Assembly: GCA_009599575.1 (NCBI GenBank)
Contig: VWND01000009.1
Location: 930,001-994,000 of the forward strand
Direction: 5' to 3'
Length of the DNA stretch: 64,000 nt
Source: Blumeriella jaapii
Lineage: Eukaryota > Ascomycota > Leotiomycetes > Helotiales > Drepanopezizaceae
The translations under genes were made by a program, and so were the position numbers. Under the pieces are notes generated by a model. That model ran no database searches, was not told the origin of the DNA, and was given only the letters and a program-made list of their open reading frames with translations. Of this stretch, positions 33,272-45,463 are shown piece by piece (position 1 is the first letter of the stretch; each line of letters opens with the position of its first letter).

Positions 33272-35705
33272 ATGGCTTCAGAAAAGGCTGTTATTGCGTC
33301 TGGCCTCGACGCCGAGATTCAAGCAGCCCGCAAGCGCAATGTGCCCTCTAACGCTTCCAACGGAGGGCTGGTGGATCGAATCGAGGTCGATGACAAGAAG
33401 ATGCAGAAGAAAAAGGTGCGCAGCTCTGCCGTGGATCGACCTTCTCAGCAGCTGATCTCGTCTCTAGCCCGAGCAGACGCTTCTGCAATTCCTGGACGAA
33501 TGGGAATTCATTATTGCGCCTGTCATCTTCACACTCCTGGCCTTCCACACACGCCTGTACAAAATCGGTCTGTCGCCCATTGTGACATGGGACGAAGCCC
33601 AGTACGAAGCTCCCCCTTCCCCAATCCACACAATCGCCGTTACTGACCCGTTTCTAGTTTTGGCAAATTCGGATCCCACTACCTCAAACGAGAGTTCTAC
33701 TTTGATGTCCACCCTCCTCTCGGAAAAATGCTGGTTGGACTGTCCGGATACATGGCCGGCTACAATGGATCCTTCGAGTTCAAGTCTGGCGAGGTATACC
33801 CCGACGAGCTCAACTATACCTTCATGCGCGCATTCAATGCCTTTTTTGGGGCTGTCTGTGTCCCATTGGCTTACTTCACTGCCCGTGAGATGGATTTCAA
33901 GCGTCCTGCGGTCTGGTTCGTCACGCTCATGGTCCTTTGCGAGAACTCGTACACCACGATCAGCAGGTTCATCCTCCTCGATTCCATGCTGCTGTGTTTC
34001 ACCTTTACAACCGTTTTGTGTTGGGCAAGGTTTCACCGACTCCAAAATCAAAGCTTCAGCGCCGAGTGGTTTGTGTGGCTCGTCTTGACTGGCATTAGCA
34101 TTGGACTCGTGGACAGCGTCAAGTGGGTTGGGTTCTTCGTTACTGCTATGGTCGGACTTTACACCATTGAAGATCTCTGGAGCAAGTTTGGTGATGTCAA
34201 GATGCCCAAGGTAAGATTCGCCAAGACTTTTCTGTTGACTTGCTGACCTCCCTTAGGTCGACCTTGCTACCCATGTTGTTGCCCGAGTGGTTGGCCTGAT
34301 CGTTGTTCCACTCGGTATCTACATGCTGTCTTTCGCCCTTCACTTCGCCATTCTCGAGAATAGCGGCCCCGGAGATGCTCAGATGAGCTCCTTGTTCCAG
34401 GCCAATCTCCGAGGAACCGAGGTTGGAAAGGACAGCCCTCTAGAGATCGCGTACGGCTCCCGGGCCACGATCAAGAACATGGGCTATGGCGGTGGTCTTC
34501 TCCATTCTCACGTCCAGACTTACCCCGAAGGCTCAAACCAACAGCAAATCACTTGCTACCACCACAAAGATGCCAACAACGAGTGGTGGTTCTACCCCAA
34601 TCGTTACCAGCCTGACTTCGATCCCAATGCCGACCTCAAATACGTTGCCGATGGCGATGTTCTGCGTCTCATCCACTCTCAAACTGGTCGCAACCTCCAT
34701 TCTCACGAGGTCTCGGCTCCCATCACCAAAGCCGACCGTGAAGTTTCGTGTTACGGAAACACCACTGTAGGCGACGAGAAGGATCACTGGACCATGGAGG
34801 TGGTCAAGGATGTCGGCTCAGGCGACAAGAGCAAGATCCGAACCTTGACGACCGCGTTCAGGCTTAAGCACACCGCTCTCGGCTGCTATCTTCGCGCTGG
34901 TAACGTCAACCTGCCTCAGTGGGGTTTCAAGCAAATCGAGGTGACCTGTGACAAGGCCAACAACCCCCGAGATGTTTACACTCACTGGAACGTCGAGGCC
35001 CATTGGAACGAGAAGCGTTAGTACTCTGTCCCATTCTCTTCACACGACTAACCAACTGCAGTCCCTGCCGCCGATGCTGGAGCTTACAAGTCTCCTTTCC
35101 TCCAGGACTTCATTCACTTGAACGTTGCCATGATGACCTCGAACAACGCCCTTGTTCCCGATCCGGATAAGCAAGATGATCTGGCTTCTGCTTTCTGGCA
35201 GTGGCCCATTCTCAACGTTGGACTCCGCATGTGTGGCTGGGATGACCACATCGTCAAGTACTTCCTTCTGGGAAACCCCCTCGTCTACTGGGGCTCGACC
35301 GCATCCCTTGGGTTTATCGGTCTCATGGTCCTCTGGTACCTCGTCCGATGGCAGCGCGGCTACAAGGAGCTGATGCAATGGGACCTGGACCAAATCCACT
35401 ACGCCGGTCTCTATCCTGTCCTCGGATGGTTCCTCCATTACATCCCCTTCGTGTCCATGGGCCGCGTGACCTACGTTCACCACTACTACCCTGCGCTCTA
35501 CTTCGCCCTTCTCGCCTTTGGCTTCGTCACGGACTGGATGCTGCGAAGCAAGGGGAGAACGGTGCAGATTGCCGCCTACGGCATTCTGTACACCTTGACC
35601 ATCAGCCTCTACATCTACTTCATGCCCATCTCGTGGGGAATGGTCGGACCGAACCGGGACTACCGCTACCTCAAATGGTTCGACACATGGAAAGTCACGG
35701 ACTAG
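33272..35705 (+). CDS. PMT2: Dolichyl-phosphate-mannose protein O-mannosyltransferase, PMT2 type
   Basis: Exons 33272-33415, 33468-33601, 33658-34210, 34257-35016 and 35062-35705 give 744 residues. It is an ER-membrane enzyme that adds O-linked mannose to secretory proteins; in yeast Pmt2 works as a heterodimer with Pmt1. Splicing creates the loop-1 motif [20 protein letters not shown] followed by [12 protein letters not shown], carrying the essential Asp-Glu. Next are [20 protein letters not shown], several hydrophobic helices, and MIR segments ([52 protein letters not shown]). The C-terminal membrane part contains [20 protein letters not shown] and ends near [23 protein letters not shown] and the MIR arrangement place it in the PMT2 subfamily. 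Nothing is missing. It is divergently oriented from PMT4 with two unrelated genes between them. Confidence 0.93.
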
Positions 35706-36823
35706 ACCAGGCGCGTCACGACCCCGTCCCGCGGCGTTCGCGTCGGCAGACAGGCTGGATGTGGGATGTGGGATAGCTTGCGGTGGATCAGGGATCTGGA
35801 TGGGACGATTTACACCACTCACCACGTGCACGGGATCAGGGAAGCAGCGAGATGTTTGATGAGCTACCTGTACTGTATGTTTAATCCAAGATGATGATGA
35901 AATGTTTTTTTTTGTTCTTTTTTTTTTTTTTCTTTTGGTGGCCCGGGGCACCATCGACGGGCTTGTGCACGGCGTGATGCGTCGGTATGGAGGGGGCGCC
36001 AGGTCAAGCGATCGATCTGCTCGACTCTCGATCGCCTACATCGCCTACAACATCCCTCATCCCAGCGGCTTTCGTCGCTGACACGGTGACACATCTATCT
36101 ATCGCGGTGAATGTTTTTCCCGTCTCCCGATAGACGTTCAAGACAACGGCTCGTGACGGAAGCATCCCGTTTCGGTTCTTGGGGGGCAGAGAGCATGCAC
36201 AGAGAGGCTCAGGCCGTGAGGAGATGAGATTACGGCACCAGAATGCATCGCAGAGCCTCCGAGACCTCCGTGAGCAGAGGGAGTCTGGACAGGCGAAGAA
36301 GCGGGGAGCGCCAACTAGGGACATGCTGTACAGTACCCACCACGCCCCAACCGAGAGGACTCCCCCGCCGAGGGTCGTCGCGCCTCGCCTCGCCTCGCCT
36401 CGATCCTCCGCCGCAGTTTTACAGTCCGGTCCAGTCCTGGATGTACTGAACAGCACTGTGCCGTACCGTGGGCTCTACCGCCAACGCGGGAGCCCGCCAA
36501 TCACGACACGGCACACGGCCGGTGGGGGTCGGGAGGGACGGGTGGAGAGGGGGCCGCTGGGCTTGGTTTTCCTTCTCGCGCTGCCGCGGTGCCGCTGTGC
36601 TGGGACGACCGAGGCGTACACACAGCACAGTCCTGTAGGCCCCGCGCCCGCTGGAGAAGAGGGCGGCAGCACGCACGCACCTGCGACCGAGACCGAGACC
36701 GAGACCGCTTTACAGCATGTGCTGTGCTGTGCTGTGCTGTACTGTATAGTTAGTCGTAGAAGCCGGATTCGAGAAGGCCGGGCCAGGCCAGCACGAGCGT
36801 CGAACTCGCAGGTGTCGTGGTAA

Positions 36824-36836
<13 letters not shown>

Positions 36837-36869
<33 letters not shown>
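36837..36869 (+). repeat. TG dinucleotide microsatellite
   Basis: About 16 uninterrupted TG units. It produces runs of Val/Cys or Thr/His in artificial frames; no coding role is evident. Confidence 0.9.
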
Positions 36870-36873
<4 letters not shown>

Positions 36874-39394
36874 AAGAGAAGAAGAGAGGAAGAGCCGATG
36901 AAGCAAAGGCTCGAGTCCGGTCAGGTGGAGCACGTGTGTTCTGGGAGTTTGCACTTTGGCACCGCAGTCGGCTAGCCGCGTCGCCTCCTCGTCTCGTCTC
37001 GCCTCGCCGCCGCATCCGATCGGACCGTGTGGGTGGGCTATCACTTTCCTTCCTTCTTTCTGTCTTGTTATGTTTTCTTTTTTTCTTCTCTTTTCTCTTT
37101 TTTTTTCTTTTTCGTGTGCGTGCTGGCCTCTGTTGCCCCCGCTGTACAGGACTGTACAGTACATGTGTGAAGGCTGATTGATCCGGTGATCTCGACCTCC
37201 GACCGCCGCCGGCTACGTCGAACGACTCGACACCGCTCTTTGGTGCCACGGATGGCACTCGCACACGCGGGCGGTCCAGCCTCTCCCACCTCAGGTCATC
37301 GTCGGCCTTTGGATCCTGCTATTTGGGGGGGTTTTGTGTTTGTTTTTTTTCGCTTCTTTGTTTGGGGGTGTGTTTTGGGGGGGGGGGGGGGTTTTCCCAG
37401 CCCCTCAGCTCCCAGCCCCAAACCTTTCTCCCTTTGCTTGGTTCCGGGGCTGAGCAGGGGGACGGAGGGGGGGCTGAGGTGCGGGAGTTAAGTACATACC
37501 TTACATATACACAATACCTACTGTACTCTTCTGTAGCAGCTGAAAAGGCTGAGCTGTGTTACAGTTCTGTACGTACGCACAGTACATTACCGTAGCACCG
37601 TGAAGCGCTTACCTGCTTACGATATACATGGCAAATTGGGGCCCGACCGATATCAATCAAATCCGAGTGAACTCGAAACAACATCCACACCCAGGAAACG
37701 ACCATCGGTTTGATAGTGATGATTTCACGTGCATCCATCGAGTCGTCGGTAGGATATTGCATCCTCCCGAGAGACCGAGTACGCAGCCATGGGAGTGTTC
37801 TCCCGTCACGATTGAAATTAGAACACACACATCTACACATGCACAATACAGTAGGATGGATAGCGAATAAGCCGCGTCATTGCGGATGTACGGTCATATT
37901 GTACTGTACAGCGTCAAGAGCGTGCAATCGGAATCTTACGAAACAGGGACGCCATATCATCGCAATTCCATCACCCAGTCCCATGGTTTCGATATGCAGT
38001 ACAGTAAAATGAAATGTTATATCTGACTGCGACGGTACGTGTGCGCAGTACATATCGTATAGGATAATACAGAATTGTGTGTTACAGTAGTGCAGCAACA
38101 CTAGTCGGCAGGGTTAGTGAGACTGGTCGGACTGACTATTGTCTTGTGCCCTTTAACCTGTTTGGGTAGCATTTTTCCAACCGGGTCCACCATGCGGCTC
38201 TGCACTGTCCTGTTCTGTAATGGTACAGTACAGTACAGTACAGTCCTGGATTGTACAGTCAGCAAAGTCACGCGCCCAACATTCCTCGCTCGCTTCTCGC
38301 TTATCGCTCGCTCGCTCGCTCGCTCACTCGCTCTTTGTCTTTTCCCTCTCCCACCCTGATCCTCTTTCATTCGCTCCTCCACACCAATCATCTCGTCTCC
38401 TTCTCTCTCTCTTCCTCTCTTCTCCCTCGCCCAAACTCCACACTCGTCACCTCTCGACTGCGACCTCGACAAAACAGTACAGACAGACAGTACAGTACTG
38501 TGCAAGACGTTGTACAGTACCGACAATTCCATACCCTACAGTACGCTCTCTTCCGCAAACCCTCCACCCAACCCCAGATTCCTGATCGGCCCCAATCGTC
38601 ACGATCGTCGCTCTGCTCACTCTTGTCACTCTTGTCACTCCCGTCACGGTCGTCACTCTCGTCACGGCCATCTGTCCTCTGTCCTCTCTCTTCTCTCTTC
38701 TCCTGTCTCTCTTCTCTCGTCTCTCTCTCGTCTCTCCACTGTCATCTGTCATCTGTCATGGCTCCGTGTTCAGCCTCCATCTCAGCATCGATGCAATCTT
38801 CATCCATAGATTGCAATTGATTGCTTAACCTTCTCGGCTCCGGTCGCAGCAGCATCGCTCCCGTTTGCCAATCCTCAACCCCCCCCCCCCTCCCCCCTAC
38901 CGAAGCGAAAAGCGAAAAGCGAAACGCAGCCAATCCCGAGATTCAACCCATCTCCGGTCCCTTTTTTTGGCTCTGGCCCTCCCTCCCTGACAGAACTCTA
39001 CTTGTCCGATTCGTAGGGGACCTGCCGCCAGAGGCCCCTCCCCCACGATCAGGACGGTGCGGTACGGGACAAACGGGACATACAGCGCAGTACCGTACAT
39101 GTACCGCGAAAAGCTTCATCGTCATCGCATCGCTTGGGCCTGACGAGCCGTCACCTGATTGCCGGTCGCTGCGGTGCGGTCGGGCTAGTGGCCCAGTCGT
39201 CGCGCTGCTTCGATGTTTGTTTGTTTACTGACTTTCACACCTGTGCCTGAGGACGATGCGAGAAGCTGACACCCAGTACAGTTGTTGCTACAGAAATACT
39301 TCGAGCATCTCTCCCGCGCCTCCGGCTTTCCGAATCCTCCAGCGGCCGCATCGCCATCTGTCGCAACAGCCCCATCTCTCGTCGACCTTCCGCA

Positions 39395-39475
39395 CCATCA
39401 CCATTACCACGACCACGACCACCACGACCACCACGACCACGACCACCACCACCACCACCAACGCCATCACCACCG
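39395..39475 (+). repeat. CACCACGAC trinucleotide-type run
   Basis: Imperfect repeats of CAC, GAC and ACC that give His/Asp or Thr runs in translation. Located in the presumed HAP2 leader region. Confidence 0.7.
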
Positions 39476-40486
39476 CCATCACTCCCATCGACAGACACGG
39501 CCGCGCCCTTTTCATCGCGTCCAGCGTCCGTCAGCCCGAATCCCCGGTTCGGATTACGACTGGCCGAGATTGCCCGCCTCGCGCCACCCCCAGGGCCAGA
39601 ACAAGCCCTCTGCGTGTGCAAAGCCGATTGAGTGACAAGGTAGGCCTAGTTGATCCATGCCGCCTATGCACGGCCAGCGCATCGCACTGGCCCAAGACCA
39701 CCTCCCCCCCCCCCCTCAAAAAAAAAAAATTCACACCCGCCGCGGTTTTCCCTTTTCCCAATCGCCCTCCATTGCTTATCTCCCGCCGTTGGTCCAACAC
39801 CATAACATCATCGCTAATTCTTCTGGTTGGACAGTCGCTTTCGAAACCACTCAACCCACCCATCCACCCATTCGTCCATCCACCACCCATCCACTCACCG
39901 TCCCGGAGCAGCCGTTGTCACCGTCCGCCGTCCTCCTGACTCAGACCGCTGAGGCCCGGTCCGCAGAGTCAGCTCCCTCCCTTCCAGCGCAAGCTCTACG
40001 ACAGAGCCGCAAAGCCCACGCCCACGCACACAACACCGCTTCGTCTTGCACGTGTGCATTGACTTCATCCGCGCACGCAAGCCAGCCTTGCCAGCCTGCT
40101 GGAAGGCCTCCGCTACATCAGCTTGCATATGCTGTGCTGCATCCATTGCGGTGTACACCTATCCTACCCTACCACCTCGCCTGCCAGCACATCCCCGCAT
40201 CCACCAGCCAGCCGGCACACTTGCACGTCGGGTTCGTGGACATCAACACTACGCACTACCTGCCAACGCGTCTGCAAACCCAAAACGGCGCATCGAGTGA
40301 CCTCGATCCCCGGACTCGAGGCCGCAAGCCCATGACCCCAACCACACACCCGCACCGCGACATACTGGACGCAAACCGCACCAACGCGACTTCAGCCTCT
40401 TCGAACGCGATAACGCGCCGCGTCCCCTCGAACTGCCTGTCGCAGCATCCTCTCCCCAGTCGGACATCCAGGACGTGTCGACCATC

Positions 40487-41512
40487 ATGATGGAGTATTC
40501 GCAATACCCTCAACAGGCGCAGGCCCACAACTCGCATAACCCAGCGCACATCCAGGCTGGATATCCCAATCCGGGCCAACACCCGGGCGCCGGAGCGTCC
40601 ATCACGTCGCCCTCACCACAATCGATCCACCCCCAGCACGCCCTCCACAACCAGACGTCTCCGATACTCTCGTCGCAGGCGCAAACGGGAAACCCGGGCC
40701 ACGCGCTCAATCAGCAAATGAACTATCAGCAGTCGAATTATGGCCCCCCTCAGGGAGGGCTTCACTACGCGATGAGTGGGATCAACCCGCAGACCGCTGC
40801 CATGGCCGCGACGGCGGCCGCTGCCGGCTCCACCTACCCATACCTGCCCGATTCCGGTCTGCAGACGTCGCCGCGGATGATGGGTGTGCCGGTCAAGCAA
40901 GAAACGCAGCGCCGGTCGCCCAAGCAGATGAGCAGCCAGCTCGGCCAACACGCCCGGAGGATGAGCATCCAGGTGGGAGAAAACCCGGCCGTGGCCAACT
41001 CGCAACCGCTCATGAATCACGGTGCGCCTCGCCCGTCTGCGCCCCCGATGCCCAGCAATCCGCATCAGCAGCCACAGTCCCCCGAACTGGTCTCCGGAGC
41101 AGCCGAGGAATCGCCTCTGTACGTGAACGCCAAGCAATTCCACCGAATCCTCAAGCGCCGTGTCGCGAGGCAGAGGCTCGAAGAAGCCCTGCGCTTGACA
41201 TCGAAAGGCCGGAAGCCCTATCTCCACGAATCCCGCCACAACCACGCGATGCGGCGACCTCGAGGACCAGGTGGACGCTTCTTGACGGCAGATGAGGTGG
41301 CCGAGATTGAGCGGACGAAGGGAGATGGCGACGATGGAGACAAGCCCCTTGAGACGCCGCCGCAAGGAGGACAGAAGAGTGGTGGTGGGTCCGGCACCAA
41401 GCGCAAGGCGGATTCCGACCTGGCCACGCCCAGCAAGAAGACGAAATTAAGCAGGGCCCGAAGTGCGGAAGATGAGGACGAAGAGGACGATGATGCGGAT
41501 GATGACGGCTGA
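40487..41512 (+). CDS. HAP2: CCAAT-binding factor subunit HAP2/HapB (NF-YA)
   Basis: The 341-residue frame starts at 40487 (a second ATG follows directly) and has no intron. The first 200 residues are Gln/Pro/Ala-rich, as in activators. The NF-YA core lies at about residues 206-270: the subunit-interaction helix [20 protein letters not shown], then the DNA-contact part [20 protein letters not shown] and [12 protein letters not shown]. All invariant His and Arg residues of the CCAAT-contacting segment are present. A bipartite basic region ([19 protein letters not shown]) and a purely acidic tail end the protein. With HAP3/HapC and HAP5/HapE it forms the heterotrimer that binds CCAAT boxes and controls respiration, iron and nitrogen genes. 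In filamentous fungi HapX joins it. Upstream coding exons cannot be excluded. Confidence 0.9.
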   Translation: MMEYSQYPQQAQAHNSHNPAHIQAGYPNPGQHPGAGASITSPSPQSIHPQHALHNQTSPILSSQAQTGNPGHALNQQMNYQQSNYGPPQGGLHYAMSGINPQTAAMAATAAAAGSTYPYLPDSGLQTSPRMMGVPVKQETQRRSPKQMSSQLGQHARRMSIQVGENPAVANSQPLMNHGAPRPSAPPMPSNPHQQPQSPELVSGAAEESPLYVNAKQFHRILKRRVARQRLEEALRLTSKGRKPYLHESRHNHAMRRPRGPGGRFLTADEVAEIERTKGDGDDGDKPLETPPQGGQKSGGGSGTKRKADSDLATPSKKTKLSRARSAEDEDEEDDDADDDG

Positions 41513-43109
41513 CGGGCTCCTCTTCCCTCGAGGCTGTCTCCGCCGCTCAGTTTCTCTTTTGTTTTTTTCTCGTTTCTCTATCTACGCTCCTTTGTCTCGT
41601 TACGATGTTATGACAGCGTCTGCTTCGAATATCTTTGCTTTCAGCTTCCATTCGTCGGCGATCTGGCGTCGCTTCTGACTTCACCGTCTGGATACGAAGG
41701 AGCATACCACATGGGAATAGGCGGAGGGGGAGTTCGCTGGGTCTGGGTGAGGTGGATTGGTTTGGCTGCTGTGTGGGAAGACAAAACATGACACTCGTTC
41801 CGCGCGTGTATGTTTTCTTTGCCGAAGGCTCGCTTCGCTCCCTAGTGAATCAGAGAGCCCCTCTTTTTTACTGCCGAGCTTTGCAACCCCCTTTCTCCTT
41901 CACCCTGTGTCGACACATTTTCTCTCTTATCTGGCAGTCTCGCTTGCTCGAGGAGGAGAGTCAAGAATGAGGCGCACTTGTATTTTGGGCTTGGCTTTGG
42001 CAGGCCATGGGATGAACGGAACTACTAGAAATTCGGTACACTCACGTGGACTCAAAAATGCAAGGGCGGCGATGCTAGCTCGGCGGGAGGGGAGAAGGGA
42101 AATCGACAAATTGCGGCGCGAAATACCTGGGGTCTTCTCTCTCATGATGGATGCGTGCCTTTATTCATTACGCATTCATTGCCTTGATTGCTGGTCGAGG
42201 GTCGGCGGAGGGCACAGGATCTTGTATCATAATTCGATTCCTTGGGAGACGGGTGGGTCGTGGGTAGTAGGAGGGAAGGTAGGGTAGCCAGCCGTCTGAG
42301 GATCACGGGACACGTGATGCAGATTTGAAATTTGATGCCCATGAAGATGTGCCGCGCTGTGCTGCTTGCTTGCCTGTAAAATTTTGTCACACGTGAGATA
42401 GATGAGGAAGGGCTGGTTCACCGGGGGTCTCGAGGCAGGCGCGAGGAGCTCGAGGCTCGAGGCTCGAGGCTTACCGAGTCAGGTGATTTTTCGTACGGCA
42501 CAGATACAATACTGTACAGTACAGTATGTACATACTGAATTGTACAGTACAGTAACGTCCAATCCATCAGTGATTTCGTGGGAAAGACAGTCGGTCTCGA
42601 GAGATAGATAGCCGGGAAGAAAGAGAAGAGGGGAACAGAAACTCACCCTGGGGGCGACCAACTAACTACTGTACAGTACAGTACTGTACAATGATATCCC
42701 GAGTATCGAGTGTGGGATTGCCGCTCGCTCATCTCCATTGGCGGCCGAGCACCGGTCCCTGGATGATCTTAGCTCAACAGTCTTAGCTCAACGCGCATGC
42801 GCAACGCCAAAAAAACCTCGGGGATCCGTTCAGGGAAAAAAAAAAAAAAAAACCAACAACAACAACAACCACCCACGAGTGGTTCACGCAGCGAGAATCT
42901 CCCGCACGCAGCGAATTTTTGTGGCCGTTCCTTTCTTCTCCCATTGCCTTCCCCTGTCAACTCTCCTCTGCGACGACGACAGAAGAACTGTGGCGAGATC
43001 GAGCGGGCTAGGAATCTTCGATTGACGGAATTCAAGCGGCGCTCGAGAGGTCGAGAAGAGAGAAAGGAGAGAGAGGAAAGACAGGACAGCAGACACAGCG
43101 CCAACCAAG
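41513..43109. other. Intergenic spacer
   Basis: About 1.6 kb without a supported gene between HAP2 and GGC1. Contains dense TACTGTACAGTACAGTA strings at about 42510-42550 and 42668-42690, a CTCGAGG tandem run near 42428-42470, and a poly-A tract near 42836-42851. Confidence 0.6.
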
Positions 43110-44359
43110 ATGTCTCCTCCCGCTCTTGCAGGGCCCGGGTCGGCCGCGAAGAGTCACACCAAGGAGTCGACCATGGCGAGATTATTGGGATCGGGTGCGT
43201 TGGGCACCTGCGAGACGGAAAGGGCGTGTGCAGGGACGCTGACGGTGGTTGAATAGGATCCGCTGGTATCGCAGAACTGGCTGTCTTTCACCCGGTACGC
43301 TTCCTTCTCCAAACTCCCTTCGAAACCGCGGGCTCGAGAAGCGACCGACAGCTCGGGAGAGAGCGGTGCTAATGGCGGAGCACGCAGGTCGACACCATCG
43401 CCAAACGGCTCATGTCCAACCAAGGCCGAATCGTCGGCGCTGCCCAGCTCTCGCGCGTCATCTTCAAAGACACGGCCACGGCCCCCGTCTCGACCAAATT
43501 CCTCTCCCTCTTCCCCGGTCTCGGCTACGCGGCCGGCTACAAGGTGCTGCAGCGCGTGTACAAGTACGGCGGGCAGCCGTTCGTGCGCGACTACCTGGCC
43601 AAGAACCACGGCAGCACCTTCGACCGCACGTTCGGGGAGAAGACGGGCAAGGCCATGATGAGCAGTCTGGCAGGCAGTGTGATCGGAATCGGGGAGATCG
43701 TGCTGCTGCCGCTCGACGTGCTGAAGATCAAGAGGCAGACCAACCCCGAGGCCTTCCGGGGCCGGGGCGTCGTGCGCATCGTGAGGGACGAGGGCTTCGG
43801 CCTGTACCGAGGATGGGGCTGGACGGCGGCGAGGAACGCGCCGGGGTCGTTTGCGGTATGCTCTTCCCCTGGTCCTTTCGCGGATGGGCCATGCGAGTTG
43901 GATTCCAATCGGGACGTGGCTAACGTGTCGCGTGTGATGTAGCTCTTCGGAGGCTCCGCCTTCACCAAAGGCTACCTCTACGGCCTCCAAGACTACAACA
44001 AGGCGACCTGGTTGCAGAACTTCGTCGCCTCCATCGCCGGCGCGTCGGCCTCGCTGCTCGTCTCGGCGCCGCTCGATGTCATCAAGACTCGCATTCAAAA
44101 CCGAAATTTCGAGAACCCCGAGAGTGGGTTCAGGATCGTCGGCAGCATGGTGAAGAACGAGGGCATGACGAGCTTCTTCAAGGGCTTGGTGCCGAAGGTG
44201 CGTCTCCGTCGTCCCGTCCGATGCAGGTGCGGCGTTCGAGCCATCTTGACATGCTGACTCCTGCGATAGCTATTGATGACCGGACCCAAGCTCGTCTTCT
44301 CTTTCTGGCTCGCGCAAACCCTCATCCCGGCCTTCGACGTGGCGCTGTCCAAGAACTAG
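43110..44359 (+). CDS. GGC1: Mitochondrial GTP/GDP carrier
   Basis: Exons 43110-43194, 43257-43294, 43388-43855, 43943-44197 and 44270-44359 give 311 residues. It belongs to the mitochondrial carrier (SLC25) family of the inner membrane and exchanges cytosolic GDP/GTP. In yeast Ggc1/Yhm1 it supports mtDNA maintenance and iron balance. Carrier repeats are marked by FHPVDTIAKRLMSNQG, LLPLDVLKIKRQTNPE and SAPLDVIKTRIQNRN, each with the P-x-D/E-x-x-K/R signature. Strongly Ggc1-specific stretches include FPGLGYAAGYKVLQRVYKYG, LYRGWGWTAARNAPGSFALF and TGPKLVFSFWLAQTLIP. Length matches the family. The N-terminus has an extra 20 or so residues before MARLLGSGSAGIAELAVFHP, so initiation at the internal ATG (43173) is an alternative. 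Confidence 0.93.
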
Positions 44360-45135
44360 GCTGCCACTTTTCCCGGCCTGGTCCGGCGATGTGAGGTGAA
44401 CAACGGCGAAGGCGGGACCGGATCGATGCGGTTCGGAACAACTTGTGGTTTGGCGTTCAGGCCGGGCTCGACAGGCACGTCGGAGTGAACGGGAGGCGAA
44501 GGAAAAGAAGATGACAAGTTGGGCTTTTGATAATGTGCTACTTCGGTGTAAATAGCTTTGGCTTGCGGGTTTACTGTACTGTACATACAGTACCATGCTT
44601 AGCCCGGTGGACGGGTCGGCGGGCAGAGAGAAGCAAAACTCGACTCATGAACCTCGTTGCATCGCGGTCATTTCCGTCGGAGAAAACGTCGTTCACCCAG
44701 CTTGGAATGCGTGACAAAAAACCACCCGACTTGCCAAACGCCGAATCTCATTATGTAGATGGACCCTTCTCGACGGCCAAGCCTCCTTCTCTCTTCACGT
44801 GGCCAAGAACGAGCAGCTTCTCTCTCGAAGCGGGGACAAGGCCCGGGCCCAGCCGCCGAGCCGAGCCTCAACTCAAGCTTTCGTGCCAAACGTGCATCTT
44901 CTCTTTTCACCTCAGGTACATACCGTACTGTACTGTACTGTACTTGTTTCTCGCCCATCCCCCCCTCAGCAACCGCACACCCATCTTCCCAATCCTTCCG
45001 TCGCCGACGACAAAGCTGCGCACCGACGACGGTTGATCGCACGCGCAGGAACCGCGAGAGGGAAGCCCGAAGGCCTCGCACGGAAACGCAGCAGAGAAAC
45101 GAAAGAAGGAGAAGAAGAAGAAGACGAAGAACCAA
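44360..45135. other. Intergenic spacer upstream of NCE101
   Basis: No gene supported. Contains TACTGTACTGTACATACAGTAC at about 44572-44593 and TACCGTACTGTACTGTACTGTAC at about 44922-44944, and a purine-rich GAAGAAG run just before the NCE101 ATG. Confidence 0.5.
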
Positions 45136-45463
45136 ATGCCAGGCCCGACACAGCTCATCTCGCGCGTCGGCGACCCGCTCTTCGCGCTCGCCATCGGGCT
45201 CGGGGCCGCGGCGACGCGCATCCACCGGGAGGAGAAGGAGGCCGGGCGGGCCACGGGCGAGACTGTTGCCGCGGGGCTGAGGTAGGAGGGCCTGTCCTTG
45301 TCTTCGTTCTGCGAGAGGCGGCCGGGGAATGCGGTGTGTGTTTGCGGATGCTGATGCTGATGCTGGTGCTGGGGCGGGTAGGAGGGTAGGGCTTTCGCGA
45401 CTGCGACCGAGGACGGGACGGGGAGAGGCTGAGGCTGAGGCTGAGGTTGAGGGTGGCAGATGA
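45136..45463 (+). CDS. NCE101: Non-classical export protein NCE101-like
   Basis: Two exons, 45136-45281 and 45382-45463, give 75 residues; the unspliced frame would stop at 45282-45284. The first exon reads MPGPTQLISRVGDPLFALAI followed by a short hydrophobic helix and RIHREEKEAGRATGETVAAG. The second exon continues as LRRVGL after splicing. This matches the small single-helix fungal NCE101 family, named for a role in non-classical protein export in yeast; its biochemical role is unclear. The C-terminus is unusual: a GAGGCT hexamer repeat encodes an EAEAEAEVEG tail that may be lineage-specific. The intron of 100 nt is longer than most here and contains a GATGCT repeat. Confidence 0.75.

Larger units (their letters stand above)
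35706..40486. other. Long low-complexity spacer and HAP2 leader
   Basis: About 4.8 kb without a supported gene. It contains poly-T and poly-G runs, a CCTCG pentamer run near 36383-36402, the TG dinucleotide tract, many GTACAGTAC strings (for example 36325, 37150, 38222-38243 and 38475-38520), CGCT and TCTC-type pyrimidine runs (38305-38450 and 38690-38760), GTCACTCT/GTCACGGT repeats near 38605-38675, and an Asp/His-like CACGAC run. The last kilobase, C-rich and stop-poor on the plus strand, is probably the long 5' leader of HAP2. Confidence 0.6.

Noticed and set aside
36475..37264. Minus-strand frames containing HTHTHT runs
   Set aside because: Generated by the TG dinucleotide tract and neighbouring low-complexity DNA.
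39256..39939. Long plus-strand frame with poly-Thr or His/Asp runs
   Set aside because: Low-complexity CACGAC translation in the probable HAP2 leader. No motif and no consistent codon use.
40083..41365. Antisense frames opposite HAP2
   Set aside because: Shadow frames of GC-rich coding sequence; the plus-strand protein has the full NF-YA core.
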